DNA of 64,000 bases from Eurosta solidaginis (lineage: Eukaryota > Arthropoda > Insecta > Diptera > Tephritidae), in contig NC_090319.1 in the NCBI RefSeq assembly GCF_040869045.1, positions 47,464,779 to 47,528,778 of the forward strand, in the 5' to 3' direction. Positions 56,650 to 64,000 of the stretch are shown here, in pieces (position 1 is the stretch's first letter; each line of letters starts with the position of its first letter). The translations under genes and the position numbers were made by a program. Below the pieces are notes generated by a model. It did not search any database and was not told where the DNA came from. It saw only the letters and a program-made list of their open reading frames with translations.

Positions 56650-57290
56650 AAAGCAAATCAGTTAAAATCAACACCCACAAGGTAGTAAACATCGTCGAAA
56701 ATTCACAAAACTGCAAATAATACACCTAGGCAGATATTCTCGATACTAAACCTTCAAAAACATTCAAACGGAGTGCCTTACAGATGGGCACTTATGAGAT
56801 ACGAAACTCAAGACGGTATAGTTGTATGGATCGATTCGATATTTACAAAAAGGGTGACCAACGCAAATTTTGAGCTTGCTCAAAAAGTAAAGTAGCTACT
56901 AGAGGCACAAAAGGGACACAAATTTTCTCCTCCAGCTTACCAAGACTAGACGGTACGACAACACATCTACCCTTTGGAGCCAAACATCTTCGCATGATAC
57001 TTGATTTCAAATAAATTTGAAATGAGATCAAAGAAATCTTCGGCAGCATACTACACCTGCCAAGGGTCTGCTGGTAGGGAATGGGGACTGTCATCAATGG
57101 CATATAAAATACATTCATTCGACCGTTACTAACGTACGGAGCTCTTGTCTGGTGAAAGCGCTAGACAAGAAGGGCAACCAACATAGGTTTATGAAGGTGC
57201 AAATGCTAGCATGCCTGACAGTGTCCAGCGCGTTGAATAGCTCAGAAAGGGTTAACCCTACTGCGACAACGTACGTCTGTGAGACATACG
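56650..57290 (+). pseudogene. LINE RT C-terminal remnant
   Basis: Plus strand, several frames: the IRPLLTYGALVW block (about 57115-57150) and MKVQMLACLTVSSALNSSER (about 57190-57250) match the post-RT 'vRPiltYgalvW ... qr.acLaitGa.rttPt' sequence of R1/I-like LINEs. Upstream sequence is too decayed to read. Confidence 0.6.
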
Positions 57291-58117
57291 TCGTTTTAAT
57301 TTTGCTCTCAATCGTAAAGAGACAACATTCTCGTTCCCAGTTTTCTCAGCTACCATTACCAGCTTGTCAGTGGGGGATGTTTTTCAGTAGTAACTTTTTT
57401 GTTTGCTGAAATATATACGATTGTTTTTTAGAAATATGTCTAAAGACGTATCGTTATCTTTTACGTGACTACAAATTTTATATGTAATTTTTGCCTGAAA
57501 TGGTAATTTTAGCTAATATTTTTTAAGTATAGTTTAAAACGGTTAATTCATTCAATTGAAGTACAAAAAAATGTATTTTAATTTTTTTGCTATAAACTGA
57601 GGTCCTTCGAAAAAGACTGAATTTGTAAGAACAAGTCCAAGACAAGTCAAAGTTAATTTTTAATATATTAAAAAAACAATATTTTTCTTTAAAATACATT
57701 TAAAACAAGTGAATATATATCAAATAAATTATGAAAAAAAAAAAAATGTAAGTTTTTTTTTATATCTTTAGGGTCCTTAAATTTGAACACGTTTCTCAGA
57801 CGTATGCTATCTTTCTAGACATTATCTTTCTAGGGTTAAACGTGATGTTGTATATTGCAACGATTTTCCGTCATCTCTTGTCAAATTTGGTTTCGAGACA
57901 AACCGATTTCGGCCATGTGCTATCATCAGTGTCAATTTCCGTTCTCTGATATTTCTACAACAGGGGTTGGCAACGAAATGGCGTTCTACGACTGAGAAAA
58001 TTCAACATGTAGAAATCAACAAAATACGGGATTTAAGATGTCATGGCAAGGGAAAGATTAAACGGAATCACAACTGATCTTACATCTGACACCGACCATA
58101 CCACAGAGGCTGTTGAA
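57291..58117. other. No recognisable feature
   Basis: AT-rich with A runs near 57735-57745. Unassigned. Confidence 0.4.
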
Positions 58118-58129
58118 TTCCAGGTACAT

Positions 58130-58528
58130 CCCCCAGCGGGTTAGGAGGTTAAAGTATACCCGCGGTAGGTATGCTTGTCGTAAGAAGCGACTAAATAACC
58201 AAACAGATTTAAGGGGTTGTGTAGCGCAACCCTTTCAAAGGGTTGCCAGCGCAATATATAGCTTCTCCAACACAATTGCCAAACTCGCCTGCCCGTGGTT
58301 TCATTAACAGCCGAGGCTCTGGCGACCCCGGAATCCTTATGGATCTAGAGGGTGGGTGGGCGATATGGTCTAGAAGGTCTAATGTGGTCATAACGAATCG
58401 TTCAAGAGATGGTCGTGCTTGGTACCATAACGTACCGGATATGTATCCCGCAAAGGACCATCAACATCGATAAGACTCCCTAAGGCTTCGGGGAGTGTCC
58501 TTATCGCTACAACAACAACAAAAACAAC
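58130..58528 (+). mobile_element. SINE-like repeat, family F, copy 4 (full length)
   Basis: 399 bp from CCCCCAGCGGGTTAGGAGG to the (CAA)n tail, with the 12-bp target duplication TTCCAGGTACAT at 58118-58129 and 58529-58540. Full set of family blocks (GGTAGGTATGCTTGTCGTAA, GGTTGCCAGCGCAATATATA, GAGGCTCTGGCGACCCC). The chance frame 58243-58473 lies within it. Confidence 0.9.
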
Positions 58529-58540
58529 TTCCAGGTACAT

Positions 58541-59285
58541 AACATAATATAGGCATGGGAGGAAAATTTAGACGTTGGTAGGGGTATACAATATACACAA
58601 ACAATAAATCGCATTGATTTCCTGACTAATGTAGGGTATCCTATTGGGAGTTAAATGACACACAGATGGCAGCCAGACTGTTCCAGGATAGTGCCGTCCC
58701 AGGCAACAATGTAAGAATATTTGTCTTTCTTCTTTCTGTTGTCAACGGGAAAAATGTGGTTGAGGGTTGTGCCTTACACTTACACCTCCTCGCTCCATGC
58801 CTGCTTTATATATATATATTACACTATTTCAAGTCGTAATTTGAAATACGAACACGATGTTGCACGTGACATGTGACTGTTTTGTTAAAAGTTTTACTGC
58901 AATAAAATTGCCGCTGCAGTAATCTGTATACACAGATCTAAGCTGGTGAATAAAGATAAAGTATAGACAAAAACTATAACAACTAAAACGATTGAGCTGC
59001 CTTTTGAGAATACACATTACAAACATACATATTAACAAAGTCTCAATACATCTAAAGCAGTCGCCGGCATCAAAACATCGTCACAGCCAAATTGAAATTA
59101 TTGAGTTACGAAAAGAAATTTTTGTGTTGCAGCAACCTTGCTCTTGATGGATGATACAAAATAAATCGACAACAGCAAGAACGAATAAAATAATGCAAAT
59201 ATTTTCCTTGTAGTGTGGTTTCCTTAAGTATTTTTCTACCTAAAATTTAGCATTGAATATAAAAGAAAATGGCTTGTACAAATAG
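58541..59285. other. No recognisable feature
   Basis: Unassigned; a TA run near 58805-58820. Confidence 0.4.
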
Positions 59286-59299
59286 CATCGACGTTTGAA

Positions 59300-59701
59300 C
59301 CCCAGCGGGTTTAAGGGCTTAGAATATAACCGCGGTAGGTATGCCTGTTGTAAGAAGAGACTAAAATACCAAATTAATTCAAGGAGATATGTAGCGCAAC
59401 CCTCTCAAGGGGTTACCAGAGTAAAATATAGCTTCTCCAATCCAATTCTTAACCTCACCTACCTCTGGCGAATCCTGTTTCAATAACAGCCGAGACTCTG
59501 GCGACCCCGAACTCCTGATGGGAGGGCGGGATAGCCTAGAAGGTTTCATGTGGTCATACCAAATCGTTCCCGACATGGCCGGCTAGTACCTTTATGGCGC
59601 TTGCTAGCGTAACGTGCCGGATCTGCATCTGGCAAAGGGACATCAACATCGATAACACTGCCCAAGGTTTTCGGGGAGTGCCATTATCGCTACAACAACA
59701 A
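59300..59701 (+). mobile_element. SINE-like repeat, family F, copy 5 (full length)
   Basis: 402 bp, CCCCAGCGGGTTTAAGGGC to CTACAACAACAA. Direct repeats CATCGACGTTTGAA (59286-59299) and CATCGACGATTGAA (59702-59715) differ at one base, a 14-bp target duplication. Same block order as copy 4. Confidence 0.9.
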
Positions 59702-59944
59702 CATCGACGATTGAATAGAAAATCAACATATCTAGGAGTCCAGCTATTTCCTCAGAACAAAGAACGACCAATTTCAGAATTTTTTTTCCCAAAACATGTG
59801 ATCTTATCCTTTTCACGGTGTTGTCAAGGCACTTTACATTTTCTTTTGAAACGAAAGTTTGACCCAAGGTATGATTTTGCGGGAAGCTGAATGTACTAAC
59901 TTGATATACGAAGTCTATGGTTAAACTAAAGAGTCTTTAGTAAA

Positions 59945-60215
59945 TGGAACCCCTTGATCCGTTTTCCTAAATCGTCACAGCTTCGGGTTTGTCTCGTTAG
60001 GTCAACGAGAGTCTTTGTGAAATTTTGAACATGTGTGCTATGAATTTATCTAGGATAGTATTCGGGATTAATTTCCGAATGGATCCGTTTTCCTAAATCG
60101 TCACAGCTTTGGGTTTGTTTGATTAGGTCAATGAGATTTTGTCTATGTGACATTTTAAATATGTGCGCTATGACTTTTTGTTGGATAGTATTCTGTATCA
60201 ATTTCAACATGATTT
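59945..60215 (+). repeat. Two tandem units of about 130 bp
   Basis: GATCCGTTTTCCTAAATCGT starts at about 59957 and again at 60080. Both units continue CACAGCTT(C/T)GGGTTTG, a TTAGGTCAA phrase and 'ggatagtattc'. Confidence 0.7.
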
Positions 60216-60404
60216 TTATCATTTATGGACTATTTCCCGATCAATACAATATTGAATTCGGGAAAATTTTTTGGGGCTGTTTCGGAATATTTTCGAGGCG
60301 TCCCCGTCTTTGAAAACATATCTGCGCACTTCATCTATCCTGAGTAACAGCTGGCTGTGAGCCAAGCTTGCCACTTTAAGTTAGGTGTTTCGTTCAAAAC
60401 GTAA

Positions 60405-60660
60405 TGTTTATTTTTGATATAATATCCGGTGCCATTGACTGTTCAGAACTACTTGGGCAGTTGACTTTCAATGTCTCTAACTGAGCTCTGCGGTTTCAAA
60501 GTACATTCCGCTACGTTCAAATTACTTCAGTTTCGCACCTCTTCTAAGAAGTCTTTTAGAATTGAATCGCCTATCCAGAAGCCTTGATCTGGACTTTACC
60601 ATGCCAAGGTCTCTGTTTAAGGCACGCATTGAGTCTTATTACTTATCTCAGTAAATCTCA
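60405..60660 (+). pseudogene. Jockey-like LINE, extreme C-terminus
   Basis: Plus strand: IISGAIDCSELLGQLTFNVS (about 60421-60480) parallels LNGSISSPFLLNEVNLNVPS of the LINE at 1863, and LDLDFTMPRSLFKARIESYY (about 60588-60650) is the family's final block. Frameshifts; 5'-truncated. Confidence 0.65.
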
Positions 60661-60925
60661 TTTTAAAATTGTTAAACTAGTACTAAGTTAACCTGTAATC
60701 TAGTCAGTACGGTTGTTACCATTTGCCTTAAGAAATATATGAAATATTCATATCTAAGTTTTCCCAGTCCTGTTTAACAATACGTCCAATCTTAATTATA
60801 ATGGATTCAGCTAAATTAAATAAAGAAAATAACTTAACTGCCTGCATTATAACCCCAATATAATGCGCTACTTTTTTTACATGAATGCTTTTAATAAGTT
60901 TTATGTGGTTCCGTCACACATATAT
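60661..60925. other. No recognisable feature
   Basis: Short unassigned spacer. Confidence 0.4.
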
Positions 60926-61350
60926 GACCCGGCCTATGAAAAGGTAGTTTATGACTCCAAAAAAATTGTTTCACTTTTTTTCTGGTTTCGATAGTTTTTG
61001 AGACGCTCTTTCACGTTGTGAAAACTATAAAGTCCTAACTTGCTTAAAAGTGTACTAAAAATGTAGGGAAAGAAGCGCACAAATGAAAAACGATGAAGCC
61101 TTTGGGTCCTTCGATGCCACTTTGGTGGCTGGTGAAGCATCCTCATATTTTTTTTGATAGCATTTTTTTCGATGGCAATGAAGACGAAATATCGGTCAGA
61201 AACTGGTTTGTGCTTTGCCTTTTGGACATGACTGTTCATAATGCAAAGGAAAAACTACTAAGAAACTGAAGAAATGCATTATTTATCTTTAACAGCTGTT
61301 TCTCGCAATTTCTTTTTTGAGTCATATGCCACCTACTCATAGGCCGGGTT
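60926..61350. mobile_element. MITE with ACCCGGCCTATG ends
   Basis: 425 bp. GACCCGGCCTATGAAAAGGT at the left; the right end is the complement of AACCCGGCCTATGAGTAGGT. Inner mirrored block ATGACTC / GAGTCAT. Flanked by ACATATAT (60918-60925 and 61351-61358), an 8- to 9-bp duplication in AT-rich DNA, compatible with hAT- or Mutator-like origin. No transposase. Confidence 0.75.
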
Positions 61351-61361
61351 ACATATATGTA

Positions 61362-62071
61362 CAGTACAGTGGGAAAGTATTAGAACAAGATAAAAAAGAT
61401 TTTGTTTTTGAAATAGCCTCAGAATTGTATTCCAAATTGAAAACGGTCAAGCGACTGGAAATCTCCGACGAGCCCAAATGAACAGGGAAAAACTATCGAG
61501 AAATAGCCAAACTTTTGAAAATATCTCCGTGCTCAGCTCATACGGCCTTTAGAAGATATCAGGAGACTGGACAAAATACTAACAGAAAACGATCTGGTTG
61601 ACCAATAAAGACAAATCAAAAAACCTACAACAAAATATATGCAATAAATAAGGCTAATCCACGGAAATCTGCATCAGATATTCGTGCTGAAATCAATGAA
61701 GACTTTGATTCATCAATATCGCTCACGACAGTCAAAGGCCGGCTTAAAGAAAAAGCTATGATTGGATTTAAATCCCATCGGGCTATTGTGGGAAAAATTT
61801 GAACGACGTGTGCGAGATCTAAAGCCAACAAACCGTCCTAACCTCACGGATTGTTTGAACGAAGAGTGGAATAATATTCCATATACTCACTGTTTTCTTA
61901 TAAATTTTGATAGAATTTTCAGTAGAATTCATTAAAAATGTCTACGGCTCATATAACTACGTTGAATGTACAAAACTACTGAGAATATGTGAATAATATT
62001 TTAACAAATTATAGGATAAACTGACAAAAACAACTTTTTTCATCTTGTTGTAGTACTTTCCGACTGTACTG
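61362..62071 (+). mobile_element. Tc1-like transposon, copy 2 (internal deletion)
   Basis: 710 bp between TA dinucleotides; ends CAGTACAGTGGGAAAGTATT and the complement CAGTACAGTCGGAAAGTA. Contains the N-terminal DNA-binding region of the transposase in degenerate form (61400-61780), then jumps directly to the segment after the DPKH motif (LWEKFERRV, about 61785-61815), so the catalytic centre is deleted. Same family as 9133-10738. Confidence 0.88.
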
Positions 62072-62087
62072 TATGTATACATACATA

Positions 62088-62719
62088 CTAGGGTGGGTCG
62101 ATTTAAAAATCGCTCATTGCTCTGTGAAAATCGTATTCTAGGGATCAAAATAAGAAACTTTGCCGAAGGAACCATACCTCTAAAACGAATTCTGATATCC
62201 CCCTTTGGGTCGAACTTTTGGGTAGGAGCAATTTCAATTCTACCTGCTGTATCTTGTGGTGGCTTAAAAAAAACAACACAAGCAATTTAACGATCTGCAA
62301 TTTTGTCACAGTGATACCTTCATTTTTTAAAACGGTTGAATAAAAAGCCCACACAACTATGTTTACGAAATACAAATGCATCACAGTGATGCCTTGGTTT
62401 TAAAAGGGGGTTGTAAAAACGCTAATTTCTAATAATTTCTTTTAATTTCTTTTCTTTACAAAGTTAAATTCATTTTTTCATTTACATATGTTCTGACTAT
62501 ATATATTTCTAAAGAGAAAAATAAACTCCAAAAGGAAAAAACATATGCATTTCAAAGTGGGATTTTTCAAAATTTGCCCCTACGACTCAAACGGGGGACA
62601 TCAGAATTCATTTTAGAGGTATGGTTCCTTCGGCAAAGTTTCTTATTTTGATCCCTGGAATATGATTTTCACAGAGCAATGGGCGATTTTTTGCCTCCCC
62701 ACAAATCGACCCGGCCTAA
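62088..62719. mobile_element. Long-TIR MITE, family E, copy 2 (uninterrupted)
   Basis: 632 bp with inverted repeats CTAGGGTGGGTCGATTT and AAATCGACCCGGCCTAA, extending inward more than 120 bp (CATTGCTCTGTGAAAATC, AAATAAGAAACTTTGCCGAA, CATACCTCTAAAACGAATT). TACATA on both sides (62082-62087, 62720-62725). The middle matches 5860-6222 in reverse orientation relative to copy 1. No coding capacity. Confidence 0.85.
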
Positions 62720-62725
62720 TACATA

Positions 62726-64000
62726 CTCATATACATTTATATGTACCTGCATAACAAAAAAATATACCTTATCCTTAAAGCGGATTGAAAGCATATTGCA
62801 AAAGTGTGAAGTTGGCGAGACCCGTAGTAGGAAAAAAAGAAGCCAGTGAATGAATAAAGAAATCAACCAAGAAATATATTTGAAATAAAGCTTTTCGTTT
62901 TGAAACGAGCAAATGAGAGTAGAGAAGGTTAAAAAAGGAACGAGAGAAAATGCAACGTTTGGTGATTTTTCACAATGGTCTATGGCCGTTCGCTACGGAT
63001 GCAAACGTAATGACATTATTTTTAAAGAAGGCTCGAAGCAATGCGCTCTACTTTCATGCGAAATCGTAATACCTATACAGTTTTATACACCTCTTGCATT
63101 TCGTCGCCTCACTGCTCACTTTGCATTTATGTGTAAGTATGTAAATATAAAAGGAATTGAAACTTACCGTGAACACAGCAGCGAGCAAATGGGCTAATTA
63201 TAGTTTTGTATTTAATGAGTGAATCAGCGGAAAGCATTAGAAGTTGCTGGTGCGGTATGTTGGCAAAGCACAATAAATGGAAATTAGATGTTGCACCAAT
63301 GGCACAATATCGGAAATTAAAAAATCGTTATTAAATTATTTTATTTTTCGAGAATTTTTTTTCTGTCGCTTTTGCTAAAAGCTTACCAATAATTTCTTTT
63401 AATTGATGTTATACAATATGGATATACAGACATTCCTTGCAGGAAACTCAACTTGTACTTATCTCTCAATTAGCATGTAGCTAGAACACTTTACGAAAGT
63501 AATAGTTACAGCAGTTTGGCTAATTAATATTTCAACCATCCTGTTTAAAGTGCCATTTGCTGTGGAATAAATTGTAAGGCTAAAGCCACCAACACTAAAG
63601 ATAGGCATTTCTTACTCTAACAACATCTGGCCGCTGGAGCTAGATGAAATAGTGGGAAAGTTTGAATTCGCTTTAACAATTTCCTATAAAAAGTCCATTT
63701 CAATTAGTATTGGTATAAAAAATTTCCTTTACATCTCATTCGATAACAAATCGATAACGTCTTGCTAACTTTGCGATAATATTACGTTAAAAAAGGATTA
63801 CATTCCTATGAAAAATCGATAATTTTTTTATAATTTAACGATAGCTTTTCGTCCTTAACTTCTCGATAGTAAAGTGATAACATATCGATAATTTTTTGAA
63901 AATAAACAATAAATTTCTAATAATTATTTGTTAACAAATCGATGCATTTTTCAGCAAATAATCGAAAAATTTCGGATAGTAAACGGGTAGCTCGTAAAAA
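62726..64000. other. Unassigned 1.3 kb
   Basis: No repeat recognised. The plus-strand frame 62913-63197 (94 codons) has no family resemblance. The last 300 bp are rich in ATCGATAA and TTTTTT phrases. Confidence 0.4.

Noticed and set aside
62913..63197. 94-codon frame as a host exon
   Set aside because: No family resemblance and no supporting signals; cannot be told from chance.

Overview
This 64-kb window is AT-rich, gene-poor eukaryotic DNA made almost entirely of interspersed repeats. The repeat content points to a fly (Diptera), most plausibly a tephritid-type fruit fly: helentron-like elements with (GTCY)n tracts and central tandem repeats, Tc1, hAT-like, Transib and piggyBac DNA transposons, jockey-type and I/R1-type LINEs, tRNA-derived SINEs and gypsy-type LTRs. 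The species is inferred from repeat style only. I found no host protein-coding exon, rRNA, intact tRNA or CRISPR array. Almost every open frame in the window is short and is either a transposon fragment or chance.

Layout. 0-5 kb: a foldback repeat, an endonuclease-LINE fragment, and a jockey-like LINE on the minus strand split by a 1.65-kb helentron-like element (family A). 5.7-7.5 kb: a long-TIR MITE (family E) split by a 1.09-kb hAT-like element with an 8-bp target duplication. 7.7-10.8 kb: a SINE-like repeat (family F), a LINE scrap, and a Tc1 element whose transposase is split by a tRNA-derived SINE with a 13-bp duplication. 11.6-13.8 kb: full helentron-like A copy. 14.6-24.1 kb: helentron-like family B (two copies, one holding a solo LTR), canonical Helitron pieces (family C), and LINE 3' ends. 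24-27 kb: mostly unassignable, apart from a palindromic SINE-like repeat between 15-bp direct repeats. 27.4-31.4 kb: two LINEs, the second a long jockey-like copy running from endonuclease to reverse transcriptase. 31.4-37 kb: a mag-like gypsy gag fragment, a foldback MITE, and a 3.41-kb Transib transposon (relative of the RAG1 recombinase) inside another element. 37-40 kb: a hAT/ZMYM-type transposase fragment split by a third A copy. 40-64 kb: LINE 3' ends, four F repeats, several MITEs, a second solo LTR, piggyBac remnants, and a tight row of a MITE, a Tc1 deletion derivative and an E-family MITE at 60.9-62.7 kb.

The strongest observations are nested insertions that fix element ends exactly: Transib (CACAGTG ends, 5-bp duplication CGTCG), hAT-like (CACAAGAC), solo LTRs (ATAT), SINE (13 bp), F repeats (12 and 14 bp), and a helentron-like element inserted in a T run of a reverse-transcriptase frame without duplication. 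All domain assignments come from reading motifs by eye; no database search was possible.
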